This document shows positions 1-9,024 of a stretch of DNA of 56,116 nt, piece after piece. Source of the DNA: an archaeon. GTDB taxonomy: Archaea > Nanobdellota > Nanobdellia > Woesearchaeales > GW2011-AR15. Positions within the stretch are counted from its first letter, which is position 1; each line of letters opens with the position of its first letter. The translations under genes and the position numbers were made by a program. The stretch is taken from assembly GCA_018671515.1 (NCBI GenBank), contig JABHHN010000037.1, positions 1-56,116 on the forward strand, read 5' to 3'. The notes beneath the pieces were generated by a model, which was given only the letters and a program-made list of their open reading frames with translations, ran no database searches and was not told where the DNA came from.

Positions 1-2
1 CA

Positions 3-986
3 GATATAGGAGTTAAACCAGATTTACTTAATGAAGGGGAACAATGTACATCTACTTGCTATTGTGGTGATAAATTATTATGTGATGAATTTGGTTATTG
101 TTGTCCTGAAAAACATTACTTTGATGGTAGTCAATGTGTACCATATAAAGGAGATGGTATGTGTCAAATATATATAGAAGAAAATTGTGAAGAAGAACCA
201 AATGATTGTGCATGTTCAAATAATCAATGTTGTTATGGATGTAAAAATTCAGATGAACAGGGATGCTGTCCAGTAGATACAGTTGTATGCGATAATACAT
301 GTATAGAAAAACCAACTCAACCAAAACAACCAGAAGATAAATGTAAATGTGATGCAGAATGTGGATCTAACTTAAAATGTGAAGATAGACATTGTATCTG
401 TGAAGATGGTTTTACATGGAATAAAGAAACAAAAAAATGTGAAGAGCCATCTTTAACTTGTGATGATTCTGCATCTCTTGGTTATTTAGTAGAATATGCT
501 CATAAATATGTCGGTTGCCCTTATGATTTAAATGTAGTAAAACAGTCTGGTCCAGAAGGTTGTAGACCTGTTGGTTTGACTTGTGCAACATTTGTAAGTT
601 CAGTAGTAATTGGAAAAACATCATATTCAACCTTTTACGGTCATGGATATCAAAAATGTACAGTAAATGTTAATGAAGGAAGAGCAAAGATGCTTGGAAA
701 TAATGTAGAAAAATTGGAACCAGGTGATGTTTTTCAGGCAGGTGGATCACCGGTTGGTCATACTGGGATGTATGTAGGGAAAGGAAAATTATCAAAGCCA
801 GAAAGTTATTTTGGAATAAGAACTTGTTATAGGAAATTTGAATGTGATTCAGAAGGTGAACATATTTTTATTCATTCAATAGGAAATAGTAATGGTGGAC
901 AACCAGGAGTATGTTATGAATCTTATAAATCATTATTTAATAGTGGCAGGTATAATAATTATCAATTTTGTAGAGTTAAAGCATAA
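3..986 (+). CDS. Cys-rich secreted NlpC/P60-like hydrolase (5' truncated)
   Basis: The frame is open to the left edge, so the gene starts outside the window; 327 residues are visible. The first ~155 residues are full of cysteines in short spacings (CC, CxC, Cx4-5C), like small disulfide-knotted or EGF-like modules. A C-terminal ~170-residue domain fits NlpC/P60 thiol hydrolases: a Cys in GLTCATFVSS (visible residue 194), then LEPGDVF, then a His in GHTGMYVG (visible residue 253). Members usually cleave peptide bonds of cell-wall peptides, or act as amidases. The 10-nt gap to the next gene, also a Cys-rich surface protein, suggests one transcript. The domain call is by motif. The substrate is unknown, and archaea lack murein, so a bacterial wall or another peptide is possible. 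Confidence 0.72.
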   Translation, partial: DIGVKPDLLNEGEQCTSTCYCGDKLLCDEFGYCCPEKHYFDGSQCVPYKGDGMCQIYIEENCEEEPNDCACSNNQCCYGCKNSDEQGCCPVDTVVCDNTCIEKPTQPKQPEDKCKCDAECGSNLKCEDRHCICEDGFTWNKETKKCEEPSLTCDDSASLGYLVEYAHKYVGCPYDLNVVKQSGPEGCRPVGLTCATFVSSVVIGKTSYSTFYGHGYQKCTVNVNEGRAKMLGNNVEKLEPGDVFQAGGSPVGHTGMYVGKGKLSKPESYFGIRTCYRKFECDSEGEHIFIHSIGNSNGGQPGVCYESYKSLFNSGRYNNYQFCRVKA

Positions 987-996
987 AATTTGAAAA

Positions 997-2175
997 ATGA
1001 AAAATATTAAAATTTTAAGGGTGTTTGTAATATTGATATTATTTTTTATTCCAATTATATCTGCTGAAAAAAAAATAGTTGTACAATATAGAGAAATAGA
1101 AAATGAGATTATTTTAGAAAATATTTATGCAATAGAGAATAATAATTTTTATCTTTCTAAATTTTTTAAAATTAATATTTCTGAGAAAAAAGATTATAAA
1201 ATTAAATTATTAGATGGAACAAATAATGTGATTTATGAAAGTTTAGCTAATTATCCACCTGATACAGAGATTCAATTTAATCAGAACTTAATGAAATCTA
1301 AAAAAATAGTATTTGAAAAACAAAATGGAGATATTTTGATTCAACAAAACATAAATTTATGTAACAATAATGGAATATGTGAACCTTGCCTTGAAAAAAA
1401 TTGTACAAATTTTGAAAATCATTTATTATGTTCTGATTGTTCAGCTAGCATAAAAGATAGTTTCTGTAATTTAAAAGATGATAATATTTGTGATCCAGAT
1501 TGTATATGGTATACATATGATGAAACATGCTTTGAATCAAATTTATTAGATATGACATGTGAAGATAATTATCTTGATACTTGTGAGATTGATGAAATTT
1601 GTAATGAAGGGTTAATATCTTCTTTAGACGGGTTAGAGTGTTGTCAAAGTGAATGTTTTAAAAAAATTAAATCAATAGATGAAAAAATTATTGAGCTTGA
1701 GGAAAATGAAGAGCCTGAAGAAAAATTAGAAGATCTAAAAAATGATGAATCTGTCGAAGATGACAATATCGAAGAATTAGAAGAAAATAATGAATCAAAT
1801 GATGAAATTAACGATACAACAACACTTCATGAATCAAACGAAAAAGAAGATGGGAAAATCATTTATGATGAAAATAAAGGACAAGATGAAAAAAATTCTG
1901 ATAACCAAAATAAAAATAATAAATCTAATTCAAGCATAATACCAAGTATTATTTTAATATTAATAATCATAACAATAATTATAAGTTTGATATTCATTAT
2001 TAAAAAAAGGAATAATAATCAAAACAATAATAATGGTAATAATAACAATGAAATATATAATAATTTAGAAAATAATAATGAAAATAATCAAATTAATAAT
2101 GTCGTTGAAGATCAAGTAAGTTTAGAAGAACAATATAGGAGAAATAATTATGGCAATCAATATAATAAAAAATAA
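997..2175 (+). CDS. Cys-rich single-pass membrane protein with Asn-rich cytoplasmic tail
   Basis: No family recognised. It has a signal peptide (about residues 1-23, ending near ISAEKK), then an ectodomain of ~200 residues with about 18 cysteines. A highly acidic Glu/Asp/Asn linker follows (about 225-310), then one transmembrane helix near 313-336 with a KKR stop-transfer. The tail of ~55 residues is dominated by asparagine, in runs such as NNNQNNNNGNNNN. The last 26 bases overlap the start of the following prepilin-like gene, so the two are probably translated together. The layout resembles a surface protein anchored by one helix. The Asn-rich tail is low-complexity, prion-like sequence on the inner side. 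Confidence 0.6.
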   Translation: MKNIKILRVFVILILFFIPIISAEKKIVVQYREIENEIILENIYAIENNNFYLSKFFKINISEKKDYKIKLLDGTNNVIYESLANYPPDTEIQFNQNLMKSKKIVFEKQNGDILIQQNINLCNNNGICEPCLEKNCTNFENHLLCSDCSASIKDSFCNLKDDNICDPDCIWYTYDETCFESNLLDMTCEDNYLDTCEIDEICNEGLISSLDGLECCQSECFKKIKSIDEKIIELEENEEPEEKLEDLKNDESVEDDNIEELEENNESNDEINDTTTLHESNEKEDGKIIYDENKGQDEKNSDNQNKNNKSNSSIIPSIILILIIITIIISLIFIIKKRNNNQNNNNGNNNNEIYNNLENNNENNQINNVVEDQVSLEEQYRRNNYGNQYNKK

Positions 2176-2689
2176 AAAAGGTCAGGAATCAGTAGAAGTT
2201 TGGATGTGGATAATTGCAGGGATGGTTATAGGTGCAATTATATTTGGTAGTGGTTATACTATGCTTGCAAAATGGATAAGAGGAAATGAAGTAAAATTAG
2301 CTCAGGAAAATTATTCATTATTAAGATCTTCAGTTGTAAATGTATGTGCATTAGGATTTCAAAGACAGGAAGTAAAAAGATTTATTTTTCCAACAATTGT
2401 GAATAATATATCTGTTCAAAATAAATCAACAGAAGAAACAGGAAGTGGAAATTTATTATGTATTAGTATAGAAAATGAAGGAGAATTTTGTGATAAGATA
2501 AATGAAGATCCTTATAATTGTCATAACACAATTAATATGAAAACAATTGATTTTAAATCAGAGAAAAATTTATTTGGAGTTATTCAAAAAGCTCTTGGAA
2601 AATCTTCTGCTAAAAAATTTAAATTTACTATTTCTAAAGAAAATAGAGAAGAACTTGATATACAGTGGAATGAAGAATATATAGAATAA
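2150..2689 (+). CDS. Prepilin-like protein with class III signal peptide
   Basis: A 179-residue protein. Its N-terminus has lysines, then KKG-Q-E at residues 9-13, followed directly by a hydrophobic helix (about 17-38). This is the pattern cut by archaeal prepilin peptidases (PibD/FlaK type), which leaves the helix for pilus assembly. The rest is a small soluble domain with four cysteines. The ATG lies inside the preceding gene, consistent with coupled translation. It lies ~2.8 kb before a FlaJ-like platform gene and with other pilin-like genes, so a minor pilin of a type IV-like filament is likely. It is not specific enough to name an archaellin. Confidence 0.6.
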   Translation: MAINIIKNKKGQESVEVWMWIIAGMVIGAIIFGSGYTMLAKWIRGNEVKLAQENYSLLRSSVVNVCALGFQRQEVKRFIFPTIVNNISVQNKSTEETGSGNLLCISIENEGEFCDKINEDPYNCHNTINMKTIDFKSEKNLFGVIQKALGKSSAKKFKFTISKENREELDIQWNEEYIE

Positions 2690-2702
2690 AAAAATAATTA
2701 AA

Positions 2703-3317
2703 TTAAGATACTACATTATTACATTCAAAATTTGGATCATTGACTTCATCAAATGTATTTGCAAAACAGAATCTTTCTTTCCAATTATATTGTGTTGGAA
2801 ATTGTCCATCTGTGTCTGGGCTAGATGTAGATGTAGGTAGTGCACATCCATCACCAAAATCTTTAACATCTGGAACAGAAGCATCTAAATTCACATGTAA
2901 TGAATAATAGTTTTTAGTATTGAATTCAGCTAATATATTTCTACATACATTTCCATCATATTGTCTTTTACATTTTTCAACTAATACAAAACATGGAATC
3001 CTTTCTTCACAAAACCACCATTTACCTGATGATACTGGTCCTTGAACAAGCCCATTTTTATCCCAATCAACCGTGAATTGAGCAGAACAATAGTCAATTA
3101 GACTATTATCATCAGTTATGTCATTACACATAGATTGGCATCTAATAAGTGCATCTTCTCTAGCGGCTTCTTGAAGACTAGCGCCTAATTGTTGCTGTAA
3201 TTCACCAGTACCTTTTTTAGAGAATTTAAAGAACATTGTCAAAACAACTAATGATATTATAAGTAACATCATTAAACCAAAAATCATTTGTAAAGATTTT
3301 TCTCCTCTTTTTTTCAA
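2703..3317 (-). CDS. Prepilin-like Cys-rich protein, probable TTG start
   Basis: A 204-residue protein beginning LKKRGEKSLQMIFGLMM: a short basic N-terminus, an RG-E prepilin-type cleavage pattern, then a hydrophobic helix to about residue 29. The ectodomain has about 13 cysteines. I place the start at the TTG at 3317-3315. The only in-frame alternative upstream, a GTG at 3326, is itself part of a GGTGAT Shine-Dalgarno (3322-3327) that sits 4 nt before the TTG. It is convergent with the neighbouring prepilin-like gene, 13 nt apart. A role as a pilin-like subunit of the local type IV-like system is inferred. Confidence 0.58.
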   Translation of the reverse strand: MKKRGEKSLQMIFGLMMLLIISLVVLTMFFKFSKKGTGELQQQLGASLQEAAREDALIRCQSMCNDITDDNSLIDYCSAQFTVDWDKNGLVQGPVSSGKWWFCEERIPCFVLVEKCKRQYDGNVCRNILAEFNTKNYYSLHVNLDASVPDVKDFGDGCALPTSTSSPDTDGQFPTQYNWKERFCFANTFDEVNDPNFECNNVVS

Positions 3318-3321
3318 AACT

Positions 3322-3327
3322 ATCACC
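3322..3327 (-). promoter_or_regulatory. GGTGAT ribosome binding site deciding a TTG start
   Basis: On the minus strand GGTGAT lies 4 nt before a TTG codon. The same GGTGAT precedes mscL, adk and the HTH regulator, and matches the usual archaeal 16S 3' end. It makes the overlapping GTG an unlikely initiator. Confidence 0.55.
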
Positions 3328-3492
3328 CAGGATTATTATATGATAATTTTTTATCAAAGCAAGTTTATAAATTTTGCTGTTTGAAAAAAATTAACTATTA
3401 TTGTTTATTAAAACACAAAACATAAAATAAAAATTTCTTACTTTCTAATAAATACAAAATCTTAATATACTCATCTATTTAATAAATTTAAT

Positions 3493-4980
3493 ATGTATTA
3501 CAAAGGAAAAAAAACATTGTTATCTCGTCATCTTTCAACTAAAGATCTTTATTTCTTTGCGATGAGTAATATTCTTGGTCCACAGATATTTATTATGCTT
3601 GGTGGAATGGTTTTATTATCAGGTGTGATGGGAATCATAAGTATAATAATTTGTGGTGCAATTTGTACAATGATTGCAATGATATATGCTGAATTGGGGT
3701 TATCAATGCCAACTACGAGTTTGGTAATTGATGCGACAAATGATGCATTTGGAGGTTTTGCATCTTTTGTAGTTGGATGGTCACAGCTTTTTGGAAATAT
3801 AAGTTTTGCAGCAGTATCTGCATTAGGATTTGGATTATTTATTGGAAAACCTTTAATTGGTGCATTCGCAATAATAATTTTTCTTTCAATTCTTCAATTA
3901 ATAGGTATGAATGAACTTGGAAAAATTGAAAATTATCTTATTTTAAGTATTATATTGTTTTTTTTAATTTTGATTTTTTCTAATATTGCAAATATTACAT
4001 ACATTAGTAACATTTCACTAGATTTTACAAAATTAGATAATTGGAAAAAAATAATATTAGGAGTAAGTTTTTTCTTTTTAGCTTTTACTGGATTTGAAGA
4101 TGTTACTAGTTATTCTGAAGAACTTAAAGATGTAAAAAAATTACCTTTGGTCATGTTTCTTGCGATAATCACAATCTCAGTTTTATTTTTATTGATTTAT
4201 CTTCTTTTAATAGGTGGAATACAGACAGGTAGTGATTTAGCATTAAATGAACCTTTAGTGTTTTTATCACAGACATTATTTAAAGGAATATCTGGAATAA
4301 TAATACGAATAATTGGAATTTTTGCAACAATATCTTCTTTGATGGCAGTTCTTAATACTTCTGCAAGAAATGTTCTTTCAATGTCTGAAAAAGGATTTCT
4401 TCCAAAAATGTTATTTAAAGTAACTAAAAAAGGAATTCCAATAAATGCAATCCTTTTATCTTGTGTCTTTTCTTTAACAATAGTTCTCTCAGGTTCATTA
4501 GATGTACTTGTATATCTTGCAAATTTCATTTATTTTTTTATTACAATAATATTGTCATTGTCATTGATGAAATTAAGGAAAAAAAGAGAAAAATTAGCAA
4601 GACCATTTAAAATACCTTTCTATAAACCTTTTGCATGGACTACAATTGGGATAATGATATTACTTACATTTTTTTTGAATCTAAAGTCACTTGCATTTGG
4701 TTTTATATGGTTGTTTTTTGGATTTATTTTGTATGTATTAAGGATTGTTGGTGAATATAGATTAAAAATAGCAATAATTGGTGCAAATATTATAAGTTCA
4801 GCTTTTTTTGTTATTATATTATTTGCACTTAAAGAAGTAGAGCCAGTGTTATTTATGAAATTAAGATGGGTTATAATTATTGGTTTGATATTTTTCCTTA
4901 TATTTTCATTTTTATTAGTACTAGATGCAATAAATGATAAAAAGAATTCAAATATAGCAATTAGCAATCAAAGTTTGTAA
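3493..4980 (+). CDS. APC-superfamily amino acid permease
   Basis: A 495-residue integral membrane protein with about 12 hydrophobic segments. The N-terminal region (SNILGPQIFIMLGG, TMIAMIYAELGLSMP) fits the conserved first helices of amino acid/polyamine/organocation permeases, and GFEDVTSYSEELKD near residue 200 matches the conserved 'F.G.E......E..' segment of that family. It probably imports or exchanges amino acids, which suits an auxotrophic lineage. The substrate cannot be told from sequence. A TATA-like cttaatatac lies about 30 nt before the ATG. It stands alone between genes on the opposite strand. Confidence 0.85.
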   Translation: MYYKGKKTLLSRHLSTKDLYFFAMSNILGPQIFIMLGGMVLLSGVMGIISIIICGAICTMIAMIYAELGLSMPTTSLVIDATNDAFGGFASFVVGWSQLFGNISFAAVSALGFGLFIGKPLIGAFAIIIFLSILQLIGMNELGKIENYLILSIILFFLILIFSNIANITYISNISLDFTKLDNWKKIILGVSFFFLAFTGFEDVTSYSEELKDVKKLPLVMFLAIITISVLFLLIYLLLIGGIQTGSDLALNEPLVFLSQTLFKGISGIIIRIIGIFATISSLMAVLNTSARNVLSMSEKGFLPKMLFKVTKKGIPINAILLSCVFSLTIVLSGSLDVLVYLANFIYFFITIILSLSLMKLRKKREKLARPFKIPFYKPFAWTTIGIMILLTFFLNLKSLAFGFIWLFFGFILYVLRIVGEYRLKIAIIGANIISSAFFVIILFALKEVEPVLFMKLRWVIIIGLIFFLIFSFLLVLDAINDKKNSNIAISNQSL

Positions 4981-5029
4981 AATTATTATTTCAGTTAGTT
5001 TATTATGGATTTTTTTTGAGGAGTATAGC

Positions 5030-5359
5030 TTACCTACCAATTAATAATATTCCTGCAAGTAATTGTACTATTCCTATAACTGTAGCAACTGAACTTACAG
5101 CTAATCTAATTTTTTCAGAATAATTAAGACTAAATAAATTAAAGAATATAAATATTGAAACTAAAACAAATAATATTCCAAGAACAAATACTGAACCACC
5201 AACAGCTACTCCAACCATTTTTGTTTTGTGGAGGATTTTGAATTCAGAAAGTCTAAGATCCATATCTTCTGCATCTCTTGCAATTCTACCTACAATTTCT
5301 TTTAAATCTTCAGGTAAGTTTGAGCTTTGAACTACTTGATGTGTTTCATCTAATGACAT
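5030..5359 (-). CDS. Small two-helix membrane protein of unknown function
   Basis: A 109-residue protein not recognised as a named family. Residues 1-45 are soluble, helical and charged (a possible coiled coil). Two hydrophobic segments follow, about 48-73 and 85-107, ending almost at the C-terminus. It is transcribed divergently from the FlaJ-like operon, 95 nt apart, so the two promoters share that gap. A membrane adaptor role is possible but not shown. Confidence 0.5.
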   Translation of the reverse strand: MSLDETHQVVQSSNLPEDLKEIVGRIARDAEDMDLRLSEFKILHKTKMVGVAVGGSVFVLGILFVLVSIFIFFNLFSLNYSEKIRLAVSSVATVIGIVQLLAGILLIGR

Positions 5360-5423
5360 ATTAAGAAAATTACGGATGATACTTAATAAATCTTTTTATT
5401 TGTAGATTTTGTATTTAGATAAA

Positions 5424-5431
5424 TTTATATA
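5424..5431 (+). promoter_or_regulatory. TATA box of the FlaJ-like operon
   Basis: TTTATATA with a purine-rich AAA before it, 31 nt upstream of the ATG at 5455. This spacing predicts transcription starting at or within a few bases of the start codon (leaderless). Confidence 0.6.
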
Positions 5432-5454
5432 AGTAAATAACTAAAAAAATAATA

Positions 5455-7629
5455 ATGGAAGAGGGTGAATTCATTGATAATATTGGAAAGCAAGTAAGTT
5501 CTAGTTTTGACCAAAATATACCTAAGGGTGATTATGATGAAACAGAATCCATTAAATCAGATAATTATGAAGATTTTAAACAAGAACAAAAAGATGAATT
5601 TTCATTTAATACTTTTTTTGAAAAATTTTGTAATTTTTCTTCTAAATATGTTGGTGGTTCAGTATCAATATTTAAGTTATTTGATAAAGAAATTGAAAAA
5701 GACATAAAGGAAGATATTGAAATTTCAGGAGTTGTTGCAACACCTAAAGGTGTAATATCTTCATCTGTAATGGTAATAATAATCGGACTTATTTTTTCAT
5801 TTCCATTTGTAATATTTAATTCTTTAAATTTTATGATTTTTATCGTGATGACTGGTTTTGCCATGTCAATTATATTATTTACGTATCCTGCTTATCTTTC
5901 TCAAATTGTGAAAATTCAGGCACAACAGGAATCACTTCTTGCAATATTGTATATGACAATTTATATGAGAGTAAATCCAATAATGGAAAATGCAATATTT
6001 TTTGCAGCAGAACATTTAGATGGTCCATTAGGAAGAGATCTTAAGCAGATACTTTGGTTATTAGATAATGAAAAGGTTGCAAATGTTGAAGAAGCAATCC
6101 AATATTTTATTCCATTATGGGTAAAAAGAAACCAAGATTTTGTAAAATCAATTTTAATATTACATTCTGTTTTAAGACAAGGAGATAAAGAGAATCAAGC
6201 AAAAATTATGGATAAATCTCTTGACTTGATATTATCTTCAACATATGAAAAAATGAAACATTTTTCACATGATCTTCAAATGCCTGTTACATTGTTACAT
6301 ACTTTTGGGATGATGCTTCCATTAATTGGACTTATTGCATTTCCAATGGTTAGTATATTCATGTCAGATAAAGTGAATATTTCATGGCTTTTTTTTGGAT
6401 ACATTGTTGTTCTTCCAGCAATAATTTATTTTTTTACAAGAAGGATAATTGCAAAAAGACCTGGTGCTTTTTCTACACCTGATATAACTAATAATCCAAA
6501 TGTACCTCCAGATGGTACGTATAGATTAAATTTTGGAAATAATACTTATTTGATACCAGTTCTTCCAGTTTCAATAATTTTTACAGTCATATTAATTCTT
6601 CCAGGATTATTTCATATGACATTTAATACTATTCCTGCAATGATTGATTTAAAAGAACAAGCAGATATACAATCAAAAAATATACCAGTTCCACAAAGTC
6701 TTCAAAATGAATATGAATTACCAAGTATAATAAAAACGTTGACGATACCTATGGCACTAGGTTTTGGAATCTCATTGTATTTTTATTTGAAAAGTATACA
6801 GAAACTTAAAATAAGAAATGAAGTTATTGAAATTGAACAGGATCTAGGTGGGGCATTATTTCAATTTTCAAATCAATTTACAGAAAGAATACCTCTTGAA
6901 ATGTCAATAGAGAATTTTGTTGAGGAATATCAGACATTGAATCTTGAGAAAAAGAGTATATTTGATTTTTTTAGTGCAACATTAAATAAAATGAGAAATG
7001 AAGGGCTTAATTTTTCACAAGCAGTTTTTAATAAGACTAATGGTGTTATTATTAGGTATCCTTCAGTACTTCTAAAAGAGATAGTTTGGATAATTTCAGA
7101 AGGTGCAAAAAAAGGTTCAGCAATAGTGTATAATATTGTGACTAAAATTTCAATCTATCTTGATAATGTAAAAAAAGTTCGTGAATTAATATATGATTTA
7201 TTAACAGAGACTGTATCATCAATAACTGTTCAAGCAAAGTTTTTATCACCATTTATTGCAGCTTTAGTAGGTTCATTGACATTGATAATAATTCAGGTTT
7301 TATTTAAAATGGCTCAACAATTAGATGATATAATGAAATCATTGACAATGGGTGGAACAGGAGATGCTCAGAATTTTTTTAGTACAATGATAAATTTCAC
7401 TAAAATTACTCCACCAACTGTTTTTCAGGTGCTTGTTGGGATATATATGGTTCAGACAGTCATATTATTATCTATGCTTTCAAGTGGAGTTGAGAGTGGA
7501 TTTGATAAAGTTTCAAAAGATATTACAATTGCAAAAAACCTTTCATTTGCTACAGTAGTTTATGTTGTAGTTACAATAGTTGGAACATATTCATTAAAGA
7601 CATTAATTGAAGCGGGGATGATTACTTAG
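5455..7629 (+). CDS. FlaJ/TadC-type pilus assembly platform protein, two T2SSF domains
   Basis: A 724-residue membrane protein with the double type II secretion F-domain layout of archaeal FlaJ/ArlJ. An acidic N-terminal tail (~1-50) leads to a soluble linker, then hydrophobic hairpins near 98-140 and 275-325. A second copy has hairpins near 360-385 and 415-445, and a final cluster near 590-720. FlaJ proteins sit in the membrane and couple the FlaI ATPase to pilin assembly. It is followed immediately by two prepilin-like genes (0-nt gap, then a 4-nt overlap), and a FlaI-type ATPase lies 1.4 kb on. The exact system (adhesive pilus, archaellum or secretion) is undetermined, since no archaellin operon is visible. 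Confidence 0.8.
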   Translation: MEEGEFIDNIGKQVSSSFDQNIPKGDYDETESIKSDNYEDFKQEQKDEFSFNTFFEKFCNFSSKYVGGSVSIFKLFDKEIEKDIKEDIEISGVVATPKGVISSSVMVIIIGLIFSFPFVIFNSLNFMIFIVMTGFAMSIILFTYPAYLSQIVKIQAQQESLLAILYMTIYMRVNPIMENAIFFAAEHLDGPLGRDLKQILWLLDNEKVANVEEAIQYFIPLWVKRNQDFVKSILILHSVLRQGDKENQAKIMDKSLDLILSSTYEKMKHFSHDLQMPVTLLHTFGMMLPLIGLIAFPMVSIFMSDKVNISWLFFGYIVVLPAIIYFFTRRIIAKRPGAFSTPDITNNPNVPPDGTYRLNFGNNTYLIPVLPVSIIFTVILILPGLFHMTFNTIPAMIDLKEQADIQSKNIPVPQSLQNEYELPSIIKTLTIPMALGFGISLYFYLKSIQKLKIRNEVIEIEQDLGGALFQFSNQFTERIPLEMSIENFVEEYQTLNLEKKSIFDFFSATLNKMRNEGLNFSQAVFNKTNGVIIRYPSVLLKEIVWIISEGAKKGSAIVYNIVTKISIYLDNVKKVRELIYDLLTETVSSITVQAKFLSPFIAALVGSLTLIIIQVLFKMAQQLDDIMKSLTMGGTGDAQNFFSTMINFTKITPPTVFQVLVGIYMVQTVILLSMLSSGVESGFDKVSKDITIAKNLSFATVVYVVVTIVGTYSLKTLIEAGMIT

Positions 7630-7983
7630 ATGGAAAATCTTTTTTTTAAATATGGTGTAGTAATTGTAGGAGTAGTTATAGTTACATTACTTATGAGTTT
7701 TGCATTTAATTCATTAAATAAGACACTTACTGTTCCAGATGATAAATTTCAAGAATTTATAGGTACAGCGATTGATTCAAAAATATATATTGAAGCTTTA
7801 TGTGAAAAATGTGAAAATAATAATATGAAAAAAGATTGTTTTACATTAGATTTGGAAATTGATGATAAAGGAATAAAAATGGATGAATTTGGAGAATTAA
7901 ATATAAATCAAGATTTAGATAAAGGTAAAAACATGATTAAAATTTCCAATGATGGTGGATGTTTAATTAGGAGATTAGAATGA
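7630..7983 (+). CDS. Small single-helix pilin-like protein
   Basis: A 117-residue protein whose ATG follows the stop of the FlaJ-like gene directly. A hydrophobic helix spans about residues 9-28 (GVVIVGVVIVTLLMSFAF), preceded by only a short N-terminus, and the remainder is a small soluble domain with four cysteines (two as CEKC). No KKG-type cleavage site is evident, so it may be a non-processed membrane-anchored accessory protein rather than a pilin. It overlaps the next gene by 4 nt (ATGA), so translation is coupled. Its operon position implies a role with the FlaJ platform. Confidence 0.55.
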   Translation: MENLFFKYGVVIVGVVIVTLLMSFAFNSLNKTLTVPDDKFQEFIGTAIDSKIYIEALCEKCENNNMKKDCFTLDLEIDDKGIKMDEFGELNINQDLDKGKNMIKISNDGGCLIRRLE

Positions 7984-8603
7984 AAAAGAAAACATCAAAA
8001 AAAGGAGATAGAGTCACTAGCGTTTCTAATCATCTTTTTGAAAATAAAAAAGCTGATATGGCGATAAATAGTACATTTACAATAGTAATAACAATAATAA
8101 GCATTTTATTACTTTTAGGTGTTTTTTCAACAAAATTACCTTCTTTTTCAAAGGCAATATATTGTAAGACTTTTTATTATATACATTCATCAACTTGGGT
8201 TCCAAAAGGAATTCGTGGTGATCAGAATTATTGTAGAGAAAATAGACTTTTAGAACCACCAATAATATTGAGTGATGATGTCCCATTAAATATTTCATTA
8301 TTGGGATATATGACTGCATGTTACAAAGAAACAGATTATGGTGCATTAAATGATAATATACTTTGTTATGAATTAAAGATTGGTCCAAAAGTGCTCACAC
8401 CTCAAACTGTAACAGAGAAAGATTTGACTAGGATATTAATTGAAGAAGGTTTATGTAGGTCTTTTAGTAATAATGATACAAAAGTAGATGGAGAAACATG
8501 TGGAGATAGTAATGATATTAATTGGAGTTTTACGTCAGATATTTTCGAAGAAAATCAGAATATTTTGATAGAGTATTTAGGAAATCAAATAATGGTTAGT
8601 TGA
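7980..8603 (+). CDS. Prepilin-like protein, third gene of the FlaJ operon
   Basis: A 207-residue protein with an unusually long basic leader. The motif ENKKADMAINSTFTIVITII (about residues 21-40) has the lysine-then-hydrophobic-helix pattern of class III signal peptides; cleavage would fall after KKA. The helix ends near residue 50. The exported part has six cysteines. The start overlaps the previous stop in ATGA. It is most likely a minor pilin or pseudopilin of the same machine. The leader is longer than usual for a prepilin, so an internal start is possible, but the codon overlap supports this one. Confidence 0.55.
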   Translation: MKKKTSKKGDRVTSVSNHLFENKKADMAINSTFTIVITIISILLLLGVFSTKLPSFSKAIYCKTFYYIHSSTWVPKGIRGDQNYCRENRLLEPPIILSDDVPLNISLLGYMTACYKETDYGALNDNILCYELKIGPKVLTPQTVTEKDLTRILIEEGLCRSFSNNDTKVDGETCGDSNDINWSFTSDIFEENQNILIEYLGNQIMVS

Positions 8604-8636
8604 TAAAAAATAATATAAAAAAATTAAAATAAAAAA

Positions 8637-8948
8637 TTATTTTTTTGAAATTTTTTCTTCTTTTAGAATATTTTTAGCTATCATAAAAACAACAAATGCT
8701 ATTATTATGAAATTAATTACTTGTCCAATAAATGCACCTATTCCAAAAATAAATGGACCTAATGTTAATGTTGCAGTTTGCCATGCTCCACCTGGTAGAA
8801 TTGGTGATATAAAAGGCATAATAATATTATCAACAAAAGATGTAATAAGTTCTTTTGCAGCTCCTCCAATAATAAATGCAATAGCAAGACCAATAACTTT
8901 GTATTCTTTTAAGAAACCCATAAATTCTTTACACATTTTTTTACACAT
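8637..8948 (-). CDS. mscL: Large-conductance mechanosensitive channel MscL
   Basis: A 103-residue protein with the two-helix MscL fold. The first helix carries FMGFLKEYKVIGLAIAFIIG, followed by KELITSFVDNIIMPFI, which matches the conserved MscL pore region. The second helix is FGIGAFIGQVINFIIIAFVV. The cytoplasmic C-terminal bundle is short compared with bacterial forms (usually ~130-150 residues). MscL forms a homopentamer that opens under membrane tension to release solutes during osmotic downshock. The start is preceded by GGTGAT six nt upstream (8955-8960). The gene is monocistronic. Confidence 0.92.
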   Translation of the reverse strand: MCKKMCKEFMGFLKEYKVIGLAIAFIIGGAAKELITSFVDNIIMPFISPILPGGAWQTATLTLGPFIFGIGAFIGQVINFIIIAFVVFMIAKNILKEEKISKK

Positions 8949-9024
8949 TATTAAATCACCCCTGATTTATATGTAAAAGAGTAGTTAGTTATATAAATTT
9001 AATTATTTTAGCTTTTTTTAATTT

